Source: an uncultured Bacilli bacterium
Lineage (GTDB): Bacteria > Bacillota_I > Bacilli_A > RF39 > UBA660
Direction of reading: 5' to 3'
Assembly: GCA_934098375.1 (NCBI GenBank)
Contig: CAKOOC010000021.1
Span: 1 to 21,338 of the forward strand
DNA length: 21,338 bases
Position numbers and translations under genes: made by a program. Positions 1-7,154 of the stretch are shown here, in pieces. Positions within the stretch are counted from its first letter, which is position 1; every line of letters starts with the position of its first letter. The notes under the pieces are model-generated. The model was not told where the DNA came from, did no database searches, and saw nothing but the letters and a program-made list of their open reading frames with translations.

Positions 1-281
1 TTTACATTTTCATTCATTGTATTAGAAATATCCATAACAATTACAATTGATACATCCTGTTCTTTTGCTTCTTCTTGTGTTCGAACTTTAAGTGTTATAT
101 CAAAATAATTTTCTAATTCACTTGACGCAATTGTTTTACTAATTCCTACCTTATCGCCACTAGTAGTCCCACCATCGCTTACAATTTGCTGATCATTACG
201 AGCCGCCCAAACACTTAATATTGGATTAAATGTTATTATAAAAGCTAAAATTAATCCTAAAAGTTTTTTTAATATTTTCAT
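1..281 (-). CDS. Secreted von Willebrand factor A (VWA) surface protein, 3' end beyond window edge
   Basis: Only the first 93 codons are visible. The ATG at 281-279 is preceded by a strong GGGAGG ribosome binding site 4 bases upstream. The product starts with a signal peptide: basic MKILKK, then a hydrophobic stretch ending near VWA-A at about residues 24-27. A mature region follows, and near residue 83 a beta-strand ends in the metal-site motif DISNT (D-x-S-x-T) that starts VWA domains. Proteins of this build in low-GC Gram-positives are usually wall-anchored adhesins or pilus-tip subunits, but the C-terminal half that would hold a sorting signal is outside the window. It lies 26 bp downstream of a signal peptidase gene in the same direction, so that peptidase may process it. 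The VWA call is fairly safe; the adhesin role is inferred. Confidence 0.8.
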   Translation of the reverse strand, partial: MKILKKLLGLILAFIITFNPILSVWAARNDQQIVSDGGTTSGDKVGISKTIASSELENYFDITLKVRTQEEAKEQDVSIVIVMDISNTMNENV

Positions 282-307
282 AAAACCTCCCTGAAATTAA
301 ATAACCC

Positions 308-913
308 CTAAATACTTCCTAATTGTTTTATTGGCCAAATTCTAAAGAATACTTTACCAATAACATCATCTTTTTTTACACAACCTATTTCATCCATTCT
401 TGAATCTATTAAATTGTCTCTTTCATCACTAAGAACAAATACACTTCCATCGTTTACTTGCATAGGAAAGTTTACACTAACATCTCCCTTTTTAAGTTCT
501 TTAACATAATCTTCTTTTAATAATTTACCATTAACATAAACATTACCTTGAATATCAATATTGACTACATCGCCAGCTACTCCAATAACTCTTTTTATAA
601 GAATTTTGTTGCCATGATAAAATGCTACTAAATCACCTTGCTTTAAAGAAGCATTTTTGATTGTCAATATAATTTCTCCATCATTTAATAATGGTTTCAT
701 ACTTGAATTTGTAACTTCTACTACTGGCATTAATATTGTTGCAAAGATTGAAGAGACCGCTATTATAATAATTAAAATATATATTGTACTTTTTAAAATT
801 CTTGAATAACTATGAACATATTTTTCTCTAAATATTTCTTTTTCTAAATCATCAATAGATATATCTTTAAAAGAAATTTTCTTTTCTTCTTTTTTCTTAC
901 CTATCTTTTTCAT
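308..913 (-). CDS. lepB: Type I signal peptidase
   Basis: A 201-residue membrane-bound serine protease that removes signal peptides at the outer face of the membrane. A charged cytoplasmic tail (1-38) is followed by one membrane segment (about 42-62). The catalytic serine is S71 in the SMKP box and the general-base lysine is K107 in ILIKRVIG; together they form the Ser/Lys dyad of the S26 family. The SDERDNLIDSR stretch near residues 162-172 matches the C-terminal conserved box (usually GDN-x-x-SxDSR). The length fits the family. The gene sits 2 bp downstream of a coiled-coil gene and 26 bp upstream of a VWA surface protein, a layout typical of surface-structure clusters with their own peptidase. 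It may therefore be specialised, not the housekeeping enzyme, but that is inference. Confidence 0.93.
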   Translation of the reverse strand: MKKIGKKKEEKKISFKDISIDDLEKEIFREKYVHSYSRILKSTIYILIIIIAVSSIFATILMPVVEVTNSSMKPLLNDGEIILTIKNASLKQGDLVAFYHGNKILIKRVIGVAGDVVNIDIQGNVYVNGKLLKEDYVKELKKGDVSVNFPMQVNDGSVFVLSDERDNLIDSRMDEIGCVKKDDVIGKVFFRIWPIKQLGSI

Positions 914-915
914 AA

Positions 916-1392
916 TTATTTACCTTTATTAGTTGTTTTTTTAGACTTTGCTTTTACCTTAATGCTAACCTTAGTTCCACTTTTTGTTTTCTTTGCTTTA
1001 TCCTTATTTTTATCGGTTGTTTCCTTAATCAACTTTTGACATTTTTCTTCTGTTTCCTTAACCATTTTTTCGCAAACTTTTTTCGTCTGTTCTATAAATT
1101 CTTCTTTCTTTAAAACGGCTTCTTGTTTGGTTTTTTCTTCTAATTCTTTACAGTTATCTTTAACATTTTCTGTATATTGCTTTATAGCATCTTCAGCATC
1201 CTCAAATAAATGATTAAGTTTTAAAGCTGCTTCCGCAATAGAACCAGATTCTTGAATTTTAATCTTTTTTGATTTTAATTCTTTTTTTACCTTTACAAGT
1301 TCATCTTCTAGTTCTTTTATTCGTTTTGCTTGCGCAAGCATTAATTCTAAGAGTTCTTTACGTTTAATTTTTTTTAACTCTTGTTTTTCCAT
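916..1392 (-). CDS. Lys/Glu-rich coiled-coil protein of a surface-protein cluster
   Basis: A 158-residue cytoplasmic-looking protein with no signal peptide or membrane segment. Residues 10-45 form a heptad-rich coiled coil. A segment around 49-76 (GSIAEAALKLNHLFEDAEDA) resembles a helical module I recall beside signal peptidases and sortase-type surface proteins in clostridia. A second charged helix runs to about 125, and the tail (130-158) is almost purely Lys/Thr/Ser. The ATG at 1392 has an AGGAGA ribosome binding site 6 bases upstream. It is the first gene of a three-gene minus-strand operon with the signal peptidase and the VWA protein. Its function is unknown; a scaffold or regulatory role in surface assembly is a guess from its neighbours. 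Confidence 0.8.
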   Translation of the reverse strand: MEKQELKKIKRKELLELMLAQAKRIKELEDELVKVKKELKSKKIKIQESGSIAEAALKLNHLFEDAEDAIKQYTENVKDNCKELEEKTKQEAVLKKEEFIEQTKKVCEKMVKETEEKCQKLIKETTDKNKDKAKKTKSGTKVSIKVKAKSKKTTNKGK

Positions 1393-1468
1393 AAGATTCT
1401 CCTAACTTTTAAGATTTACTACTAATACCTAATTATTTTTGAGCATATAATGTGTCTGATAGTTGTTT

Positions 1469-1497
1469 ATAATAAACAGTTTTAATAATTTTGTCAA
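1469..1497 (-). promoter_or_regulatory. Near-consensus vegetative promoter of the surface operon
   Basis: On the minus strand TTGACA (1497-1492) and TATTAT (1474-1469) are 17 bp apart. This leaves a leader of about 70 nt before the coiled-coil gene. It is the best match to a sigma-A promoter in the window. Confidence 0.8.
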
Positions 1498-1588
1498 TTA
1501 AATTTTGCAAAATTAGCCTAAAATTTTAAATAATTATGGGCCACTATAATATTTTATGATTTATCTCATAATTAAAATACTTAAAAAT

Positions 1589-1617
1589 AAAAAAAGAAGA
1601 CTAAAATTTAATCTTCT
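1589..1617 (-). terminator. Rho-independent terminator (minus strand)
   Basis: AGAAGA pairs with TCTTCT around an 11-nt loop, followed on the minus strand by seven T residues. It would end minus-strand transcripts coming from the tRNA-Thr region, just ahead of the surface-operon promoter. Confidence 0.6.
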
Positions 1618-2051
1618 AATCTTCTTTAAAATTTTTTAATTTTAAATTATTTAACTGTGTAATAAAATAAATTATCATATCCAATAACTTTATTTTTAAC
1701 AGTTGGAATGGAACACAATCTGGAAATATAATTGCTGATATTATAGATGGTGATAACCAAGCAAAATTATGTTTTTATTTTCAAAACTTCATAATGAAAA
1801 TAAAAAAGCCTATTGTCGCTTTCATTGTTTACAAATAAAACGTGTCACTACTTTTCTATGAACAAGAAAGATTTTTTAATTCTATCTCTAGTATTAATTA
1901 TCTTTCTCTTACTATTTATAGTATTAATATAAAAGAAATCCACCGTACTCAGCAATGATTTAGGTGGAACTGATTAAATCGGCAACACTCAACATGCGAT
2001 ATTAAGTATTCCTTTAATATTTACTCGAAAATTTCGAGTTTCTTATCAATC
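1618..2051. other. Non-coding stretch downstream of tRNA-Thr with several hairpins
   Basis: No credible gene is seen here. On the minus strand, going away from the tRNA, it holds an ACTCGAA/TTCGAGT hairpin (2019-2040), a TCCACC/GGTGGA hairpin followed by TTTCTTTT (about 1933-1966), and the structured element at 1761-1852 that recurs at 18061. A plus-strand frame is open from 1671 to 1838 without a usable start; it may be a decayed gene piece. The whole stretch could be one tRNA-led structured transcript ending at the 1589-1617 terminator. Confidence 0.5.
1761..1852 (-). repeat. Structured repeat element, copy 1 (second copy at 18061-18152)
   Basis: Read on the minus strand it starts AGTAGTGACACGTT, continues through a GCGACAATAGGC segment into six T residues, and then forms a hairpin whose arms are ATTTTCA and TGAAAAT. 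The plus-strand copy starts AGTCGTGACACGTT and has the same order of parts, with base changes and indels concentrated in loops. Conserved blocks include GTGACACGTT, TTTGTAA, GCGA and the GAAGTTTTGAAAATAAA hairpin arm. No reading frame is shared, because the offset between copies in the T-rich part is five bases. It is therefore more likely RNA structure or a small mobile repeat than coding. Confidence 0.6.
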
Positions 2052-2125
2052 TGGTGCTGAATGACTGAATTGAACAGTCCTCTGAAGCTTACCATGCTTC
2101 TGTTCTACCACTAAACTAAATCAGC
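2052..2125 (-). tRNA. tRNA-Thr (anticodon GGT)
   Basis: A cloverleaf folds by hand on the minus strand: acceptor GCTGATT/ATTCAGC with one T-T mismatch at pair 6-67, D stem GTTT/GAAC, anticodon stem GAAGC/GCTTC around loop ATGGTAA (anticodon GGT at 2093-2091), and T arm GACTG-TTCAATT-CAGTC, with discriminator A and encoded CCA. The acceptor resembles that of other bacterial tRNA-Thr genes. The AT-rich stems, four-base variable loop and mismatch make it a divergent copy. A TATAAT-like hexamer lies just upstream. The 13 bases around its 3' end recur at 18.51 kb. Confidence 0.85.
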
Positions 2126-2146
2126 AAATCTATATCCATTATATAA

Positions 2147-2181
2147 TAAAAAACTCAGTTTGAATAGAGTAAACTGAGTTT
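2147..2181 (-). terminator. Bidirectional terminator after folD
   Basis: An 11-bp perfect stem (AAACTCAGTTT/AAACTGAGTTT) with a 9-nt loop has a run of T on the minus-strand side and a weaker one on the plus side. It ends the folD operon about 150 bp past the folD stop and lies just upstream of tRNA-Thr. The 145 bp between it and folD hold nothing else convincing. Confidence 0.8.
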
Positions 2182-2327
2182 TGAGTATTCTTTTAATTAT
2201 ATTGTTTGAAAAAGTATTATATATTAATATTCACATTTTTTATTTAAGATACATTTATCACAACCTTTCATGTCTTCATTATAAAATTGAATTATGAAAA
2301 TTGTGTGATTTTTTTATGAATTTTATA

Positions 2328-3155
2328 TTAATTTTTTAAAGAAAGATTATATGCCTTATATATGTTTTCCATCAAAGCTGAAATCGTAACCGGTCCGCAT
2401 CCCCCTGGTACAGGAGTAATGTAAGAACATTTCTTACTAACATTTTCAAAATCTACATCACCAACTACTTTACCATTTAAACGAGTTATTCCCGCATCAA
2501 TAACTATGGCACCATCTTTTACCATATCTTCAGTAATTAAATTAGGAACTCCAGTTGTTGAAATGATAATGTCCGCCATCTTTGTAAATTTCTTTAAATC
2601 TTTCGTTTTTTTATGACACACTGTAACGGTAGCATTTAAATTAAGTAGCATGGAATAAAGTGGTTTACCTAATAAATCAGATCTTCCGACTATAGTAACA
2701 TCTTTCCCATCTAAGGAAATGTTATATTCTTTAAAAAGAGCCAAAATACCTTCTGGTGTACAAGGTCTTATTCCTTCTTCATTATGATAATAACGACTCG
2801 CAGAAATATCCGTTAAACCATCGATATCTTTTTTATAATCTATCATATTTAAAAGTTTGCGTTCATTTAAATGTTCTGGAAGTGGAAGCTGTAATAAAAT
2901 TCCCGTTGTTTCATCATGATTAAGTTTATCGATAATTAAACTAACTTCTTCTTCACTTACTTCACTTGGTAACTTTACATAATTAAAAGTTATGCCTAAT
3001 TCTTCACATTTTATTTTTTTCTGTTTTACATAAATATTAGTTGCTTCATCATCCCCAACTTGAATTACCGCAAGCACTAAAGGAAGCCCTTTTATTTTTT
3101 CTTTTAACTCTAAAAGTTTTTTATCACGTAATTTTTTTCCATCTAAAATAATCAA
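2328..3155 (-). CDS. folD: Bifunctional methylenetetrahydrofolate dehydrogenase / methenyltetrahydrofolate cyclohydrolase
   Basis: FolD interconverts 5,10-methylene-THF, 5,10-methenyl-THF and 10-formyl-THF, supplying one-carbon units for purines and formyl-Met. At 275 residues it is a little shorter than the usual 280-290. The substrate-site Y42-xxx-K46 motif (YVKQK) is present, as are QLPLP (about 89-93), the Rossmann-type VGRSDLLGKP (about 158-167) and TPVPGGCGPVT near the C-terminus. The cysteine in PGGCGP replaces the more common valine. The start is TTG at 3155-3153, immediately after the stop codon of the upstream acyltransferase, with AAGGG about 6 bases ahead. It is the last gene of the lipid operon and is followed by a terminator; its link to the acyltransferases is probably just shared transcription. 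Confidence 0.96.
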   Translation of the reverse strand: MIILDGKKLRDKKLLELKEKIKGLPLVLAVIQVGDDEATNIYVKQKKIKCEELGITFNYVKLPSEVSEEEVSLIIDKLNHDETTGILLQLPLPEHLNERKLLNMIDYKKDIDGLTDISASRYYHNEEGIRPCTPEGILALFKEYNISLDGKDVTIVGRSDLLGKPLYSMLLNLNATVTVCHKKTKDLKKFTKMADIIISTTGVPNLITEDMVKDGAIVIDAGITRLNGKVVGDVDFENVSKKCSYITPVPGGCGPVTISALMENIYKAYNLSLKN

Positions 3156-4013
3156 TTATACCCTTCCTTTTCTAATATCTGAAAGTCCTTCTAACTTTAA
3201 TCTTACCATTTCATCAAAAAGTTTCTTATTAGCATCTTCCAAATTCATTTCTTTTGATACTTTAAAAGGATTTCCAAATCTAGCATTTAGATGATTATTT
3301 TTAAATGTATATTTTCCTGTTACAACTACAGGTACAATCGTAGCACCTGTTTTCTGAGCCATAGATACTGCTCCAAACTTAAATGGCAAAAAGAAAGAAT
3401 TAACATAATCATCATAAGATATTTTCTTATCATCATATAATTTTTCTATACTCTTTGCACTATCTAAAGCATAATCTTTAAATTCTTTTTTTGAAATAAC
3501 TTTATCATTTAACAATTTTTCTAATAAATTTATCTCCGAAACAGCCACCATATTTGTTTTTATTATTTCATTAAATTCTTCATAACTTAAATCATCTTTA
3601 TAATAAGTATCAAAAATTCTTTTTTTAATTTCATCTTTACCTACTAATTGATTTCTTGTTCCTTCTGGAAACAAACCTAAAGCATAATTATTATTTAATA
3701 CTTCCATTGCATGATCTTTAGCCTCTTGATCATGGATACTTCTATTAACTCCAATACAACCAGATAACTTAAAAAACCAGCCAAATTTTCCATTTAAATG
3801 TTCATCTTTAGCCATATAATGAAGCATTCTCTTTATTGAGATGCACGCTAAATTTTGATCAAACAAATGCATATGATTTGAGCATATTATTATAGGTCCC
3901 TCACTAGGTACAACCTCTTTATTAAAAACTTTCGGTCTATAATATAATTTAAATGCTCCACCTAGTACCACCTTAAAAAAACTATAACCTACTTTATGTT
4001 CTTCCTTTTTCAC
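3156..4013 (-). CDS. PlsC-type 1-acylglycerol-3-phosphate acyltransferase with a SHOCT-like insertion
   Basis: A membrane-associated acyltransferase expected to add the second fatty acid during phosphatidic acid synthesis. The catalytic H-x4-D motif is H47-D52 (NHMHLFD) and the glycerol-phosphate site is FPEGTR at 115-120. After FPEGTR an insertion of roughly 85-90 residues (about 121-208) precedes the usual PFKFGAV strand at 210. It contains two related helical units, each with the pattern L-x-K-L-(N/D)-D-x-x-I-S-x-x-x-(F/Y), resembling SHOCT oligomerisation motifs. This explains the 285-residue length against about 195-240 for simple members such as the paralogue at 5772-6350. The start is GTG at 4013, overlapping the upstream TGA by four bases, so translation is coupled. 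Which acyl donor and acceptor it uses cannot be read from sequence. Confidence 0.88.
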   Translation of the reverse strand: MKKEEHKVGYSFFKVVLGGAFKLYYRPKVFNKEVVPSEGPIIICSNHMHLFDQNLACISIKRMLHYMAKDEHLNGKFGWFFKLSGCIGVNRSIHDQEAKDHAMEVLNNNYALGLFPEGTRNQLVGKDEIKKRIFDTYYKDDLSYEEFNEIIKTNMVAVSEINLLEKLLNDKVISKKEFKDYALDSAKSIEKLYDDKKISYDDYVNSFFLPFKFGAVSMAQKTGATIVPVVVTGKYTFKNNHLNARFGNPFKVSKEMNLEDANKKLFDEMVRLKLEGLSDIRKGRV

Positions 4014-4807
4014 TTTTTACCATACTTTCTAGTACATTCTTCTTCTAGTTTTTTAAAATTAACTTTGCCAATTATTGTTTTAGGTATTGATTTAATAAAC
4101 TCATATCTATAAGGCATTGCATACTTAGCAATACTTTTAGCGCAGTATGCCTTTATATCATTAATAAGTTCATCACTTTCTTCAAAGTCATCCTTTAAAA
4201 CAATGCACGCTACAGGAACTTGTTTTTTATATGGATGCGGAATACCAACTACTACACAGTTTTCAATTGCTGGATGTTCAATAATTATTTTTTCCATATA
4301 TGTTGGATAAATATTATATCCACTTGTTACTATCATTCTCTTTAAACGAGATTTGAAAAATACTAACCCATTACTATCTTTAAATCCTAAATCTCCTGTG
4401 TGAAGCCAAATTTTCCCATCTGGATGTAATTTTAAAGTATTTGCCGTTTCTTCTGGTTCATTTAAATAACCTAACATTACTGTTGGACCACTTATACAAA
4501 TCTCTCCCGTTCTATTATGTCTTAATTCTCGTACTCCTTCTGGTTTGATAATTTGGACATCTGTATCCGGAAATGGAATGCCAATGGCTCCCATTTTAAA
4601 ATAATAATTAGGCGTTAAAACACAGGCTGCTGTGCTTTCTGTTAAACCATAACCAACTCTTATCTGGGCATTAGAACCATGCTCACTTAAATAATTATTT
4701 ACTCTTTCTCTTAATTCTGGTTGTAAAGTATCTCCACCACATATACAATTATGAACACATTTTAAATAATTAGAATTATCTTTATTTTGAATTAATGCTG
4801 CATACAT
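4010..4807 (-). CDS. C-terminal part of interrupted long-chain acyl-CoA synthetase
   Basis: This 265-residue frame is the direct continuation, in the same reading frame, of the gene ending at 4823. It carries the remaining adenylate-forming motifs: YGLTE (53-57), the ATP-binding TGD (136-138), the hinge and A8 region RLKRMIVTSGYNIYP (about 153-167), and the catalytic lysine of A10 at K247 in IIGK. The ATG at 4807 is a Met within the family's normal GVPT-M-Y segment, so it is not a natural N-terminus. However, the AGGGG encoding Gly-Val happens to lie about 9 bases upstream and could allow re-initiation. The stop overlaps the next gene's GTG. Either it is half of a recently inactivated gene, or the two halves are made separately. 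Confidence 0.85.
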   Translation of the reverse strand: MYAALIQNKDNSNYLKCVHNCICGGDTLQPELRERVNNYLSEHGSNAQIRVGYGLTESTAACVLTPNYYFKMGAIGIPFPDTDVQIIKPEGVRELRHNRTGEICISGPTVMLGYLNEPEETANTLKLHPDGKIWLHTGDLGFKDSNGLVFFKSRLKRMIVTSGYNIYPTYMEKIIIEHPAIENCVVVGIPHPYKKQVPVACIVLKDDFEESDELINDIKAYCAKSIAKYAMPYRYEFIKSIPKTIIGKVNFKKLEEECTRKYGKK

Positions 4808-4822
4808 CGTTGGTACCCCTGT

Positions 4823-4825
4823 TTA
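4823..4825 (-). other. In-frame TAA stop interrupting the acyl-CoA synthetase
   Basis: The reading frame runs KPFF, TAA, TGVPTMYAAL without any shift. The stop replaces one residue immediately before the conserved GVPT segment. TAA is one base from TTA (Leu), CAA (Gln) or AAA (Lys). All motifs on both sides are intact. Confidence 0.9.
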
Positions 4826-5782
4826 AAAGAATGGTTTATATCTCTTAATTAATTTAGCCAAATCAGATGGTTTAAACTGAGGAATTAAAACACACTTCAT
4901 CCCATTTATAAGTTCAGTATGAACACTTACCCCTAGGCCAAACCCATGAAATATTGGAAGTATCACAAGTACTGACTTACCTGCTTTAGCTCCCGCCATT
5001 AAAAATGACTGCATTCCTAATGCGTTAAAATTTAAATTAGATAATCTAACTCCCTTAGGTTTACCAGTTGTACCACCACTATATAAAATAACAGCTTCAT
5101 CATTACCTTTACCCTTAACTTTATATTCACCTTTATAACTATTACCAAGTTCAAAAAAGTCTGTCCATTTAATTACTACATCATCATAAATAATATTATT
5201 AACTTCCTTTTTGCTAATATAATTACGTGCTTTTTCATAAATACTTAAAGCACTTCTCATTAAGCCATACATTCCATCAGATACTTCAGCAATTATTATC
5301 TTTTTGGCATTTACCTTTTTGGCGGCTTCAATTACTTTATCAGCAAACATACTAAGAGTTAAAATATATTTACTACTAGCAGCATCCATATAAAACTCCA
5401 CTTCATTTACACTTGAAAGTGGATGAATCATAGAAGCAACCGCTCCAACCATATTAATAGCATAAAAAAGAATTATGGCTTCTGGAGTATTAGGCATACA
5501 TATCGTTACTCTGTCTCCTTTATTAACCCCAATTTCCTTTAAAGATTTTGCTGCTTTTTCAACTTTTTCATAAAATTTCTTATAAGATAGAATTTTTCCA
5601 AAATACTCAATCGCATCATGATGAGGATACTTCACTACCGCATTATAAAGCATCTCATGCATAGAAATATCTGGATAATCTAAGTGAATAGGAACATTTC
5701 CATACATATCTAAATAAGGTTCTTTATCTTCTTCTTCTTTTTTATTTATTATTTTCTTAATAAAATTCATCTTATTTTTCAC
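4823..5782 (-). CDS. N-terminal part of interrupted long-chain acyl-CoA synthetase (AMP-binding)
   Basis: This 319-residue frame covers the N-terminal subdomain of an adenylate-forming enzyme that activates fatty acids with ATP and CoA. The phosphate-binding A3 loop YSGGTTGKPKGV is at 234-245, and RVTICMPNTPEAIILFYA (91-108) is the usual segment before it. Residues 1-25 are a charged extension. It overlaps the end of the upstream acyltransferase by 11 bp and lies between two PlsC-like genes, which suggests a fatty-acid scavenging and phospholipid acylation unit. The frame ends at an in-frame TAA, with the C-terminal half continuing downstream. Alone it lacks the A5-A10 motifs and could not catalyse the reaction. 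Substrate chain length is unknown. Confidence 0.88.
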   Translation of the reverse strand: MKNKMNFIKKIINKKEEEDKEPYLDMYGNVPIHLDYPDISMHEMLYNAVVKYPHHDAIEYFGKILSYKKFYEKVEKAAKSLKEIGVNKGDRVTICMPNTPEAIILFYAINMVGAVASMIHPLSSVNEVEFYMDAASSKYILTLSMFADKVIEAAKKVNAKKIIIAEVSDGMYGLMRSALSIYEKARNYISKKEVNNIIYDDVVIKWTDFFELGNSYKGEYKVKGKGNDEAVILYSGGTTGKPKGVRLSNLNFNALGMQSFLMAGAKAGKSVLVILPIFHGFGLGVSVHTELINGMKCVLIPQFKPSDLAKLIKRYKPFF

Positions 5783-6350
5783 CTAACCTTTTAATTAAAT
5801 CAATAACTTTATCTTCCAAAATTTCTATTTCCTTTTCTGCATCCTCTGTTTTAGGATAATAAGGCTTACCAAATATTATTTTAAGTTCATTCTTTTTATA
5901 CTTCCCATTTATAGCAAAAGGAACAATAGGTGAATTTGTCTTTATAGCCATTACTACAGCACCTTTTTTAAAAGGCATAATTATATCTTTAGTTCTATTA
6001 ATTGTTCCTTCCGGAAAGATTCCCATTATTGCTTCTTTATTTAAATATTTAACACAAGTTGGTATTACACTTTTATCATGAATTTTTCTGTTTACAGGAA
6101 CAATACCCATCATTTTGAAAAAGATTCCCTTTACTCCTTTAGCAAGTTCATCTTTGGCAACAAATCTTACACATCTTTTTGTCCCATACCCTAAAGAAAA
6201 ACAATCTAAGTTATTCGTATGATTTCCAGCTAGAACACATCTTCCTTTAATTGGAATATTTTCTTTACCTATAACTGTTGGATTTATTTTTAATTTAAAC
6301 CAAACATATAAAAGAGGCCTAATAATTTTATAAAATAATGGTTCTCTCAT
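5772..6350 (-). CDS. plsC: PlsC-type 1-acylglycerol-3-phosphate acyltransferase
   Basis: A compact acyltransferase of about 192 residues with H-x4-D at H44-D49 (HTNNLD), an NR box near 87 and FPEGT at 112-116, then the usual PFKKGAV and PIVPF strands. An N-terminal hydrophobic patch (about 6-20) suggests membrane association. I place the start at the ATG at 6350, giving the peptide start MREPLF, because GGAG lies 9 bases ahead of it. The ATG three codons earlier (6359) touches that ribosome binding site and is less likely. It is the first gene of the acyltransferase, acyl-CoA synthetase, acyltransferase, folD operon and is probably the standard housekeeping enzyme of the pair. Confidence 0.9.
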   Translation of the reverse strand: MREPLFYKIIRPLLYVWFKLKINPTVIGKENIPIKGRCVLAGNHTNNLDCFSLGYGTKRCVRFVAKDELAKGVKGIFFKMMGIVPVNRKIHDKSVIPTCVKYLNKEAIMGIFPEGTINRTKDIIMPFKKGAVVMAIKTNSPIVPFAINGKYKKNELKIIFGKPYYPKTEDAEKEIEILEDKVIDLIKRLGEK

Positions 6351-6406
6351 TTTTACCATCTCCAGTATATCTTATTTTAACATATTACCCATTTAAAAAA
6401 AAGAGA

Positions 6407-6874
6407 CTATCTTTTATTTTGACTTTTTAAAATATCTCTTATTTCTTCTAATAATAATGTATTTTCATCCTTTTTAGGCGCTTCTTTTTCACATGGAGCT
6501 TCTTTTTTCTTAAAACTTAATTTATTTAAAATTTTAACAAATACAAAAATGCAAAAAGCCACTATTAAAAAATCAATAATATTTTGAATAAACATTCCAT
6601 AGTTTATACTAGCATCTTTTACTTTTAATGTTAAGTTCGTAAAATCTACTCCACCAATAATAATTCCAATTAAAGGCATAAATATATCATTTACTAAACT
6701 TGTTACGATCTTTCCAAAAGCACTACCGATAATAACACCTACTGCCATATCAACAACGTTACCTTTGGAAATAAATGTTTTAAATTCCATCGCAAAATTT
6801 TTAATTTTATCTTTATCTTTTATAACTTCTTTATTTATATTTTTACCAATTTCTTTACTATTTTCTTTTTTCAT
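6407..6874 (-). CDS. mscL: Large-conductance mechanosensitive channel MscL
   Basis: A membrane channel that opens under membrane tension to release solutes on osmotic downshock; it works as a homopentamer. The family signature KGNVVDMAVGVIIGSAFGKI (37-56) covers the N-terminal amphipathic part and the start of TM1 (about 38-64). TM2 is at about 94-117 and a charged cytoplasmic helix ends the protein (LLLEEIRDIL). At 155 residues it is longer than the usual 120-150, because an N-terminal Lys-rich extension of about 28 residues precedes the normal start. The ATG at 6874 has GAGGA 7 bases upstream, so the extension is supported. A TATAAT box (6903-6898) lies upstream, next to and divergent from the tRNA-Arg gene. 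Confidence 0.96.
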   Translation of the reverse strand: MKKENSKEIGKNINKEVIKDKDKIKNFAMEFKTFISKGNVVDMAVGVIIGSAFGKIVTSLVNDIFMPLIGIIIGGVDFTNLTLKVKDASINYGMFIQNIIDFLIVAFCIFVFVKILNKLSFKKKEAPCEKEAPKKDENTLLLEEIRDILKSQNKR

Positions 6875-6897
6875 TTATACTTCCTCTTTCAAAAAGA

Positions 6898-6903
6898 ATT
6901 ATA
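6898..6903 (-). promoter_or_regulatory. -10 box of mscL
   Basis: TATAAT on the minus strand lies 24 bases ahead of the mscL start. No good -35 hexamer is visible (only a run of T at the right distance). Confidence 0.45.
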
Positions 6904-6959
6904 TCACAACAAAAGTCTGAAAAAAATAGCAAAAAATATGTTATACTTAATAAGTACAT

Positions 6960-7036
6960 GTCTCTATAGCTCAGCTGGATAGAGCGACCCCCTCCTAAGG
7001 GGTAGGCCGGCAGTTCGAATCCGCCTAGAGACACCA
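6960..7036 (+). tRNA. tRNA-Arg (anticodon CCT)
   Basis: A 77-nt cloverleaf: acceptor GTCTCTA/TAGAGAC, D arm starting GCTC, anticodon stem ACCCC/GGGGT around CTCCTAA (anticodon CCT), T arm GGCAG-TTCGAAT-CCGCC, discriminator A and encoded CCA. The T stem has an A-C mismatch at pair 52-62. TATACT lies about 13 bases upstream. Confidence 0.93.
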
Positions 7037-7048
7037 TATTGATATCAG

Positions 7049-7075
7049 ACTCAGACTTTCATTGTTTGAGTTTTT
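7049..7075 (+). terminator. Terminator of tRNA-Arg
   Basis: ACTCAGAC pairs with GTTTGAGT (one G-T wobble) around a 7-nt loop and is followed by five T residues. Confidence 0.75.
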
Positions 7076-7102
7076 AAATACTACAAAACACCTGCAAACA
7101 TC

Positions 7103-7130
7103 TTTACTATTTAATTAAATATGATATAAT
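7103..7130 (+). promoter_or_regulatory. Promoter of the beta-propeller gene
   Basis: TATAAT at 7125-7130 has a weak TTTACT -35 box 16 bp upstream. The predicted leader is only about 20 nt. Confidence 0.5.
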
Positions 7131-7154
7131 ACTTTACTGATTAAGGGTGTTATT

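Noticed and set aside
1671..1838. Plus-strand open stretch with coding-like text around WNGTQSGNIIADIIDGDNQ
   Set aside because: No start codon or ribosome binding site in the useful part and it overlaps the structured repeat on the other strand; at most a gene fragment.
2224..2271. 15-residue minus-strand frame with CxxC and a third cysteine
   Set aside because: Too short, no ribosome binding site; cysteine codons TGT are common by chance in AT-rich DNA.
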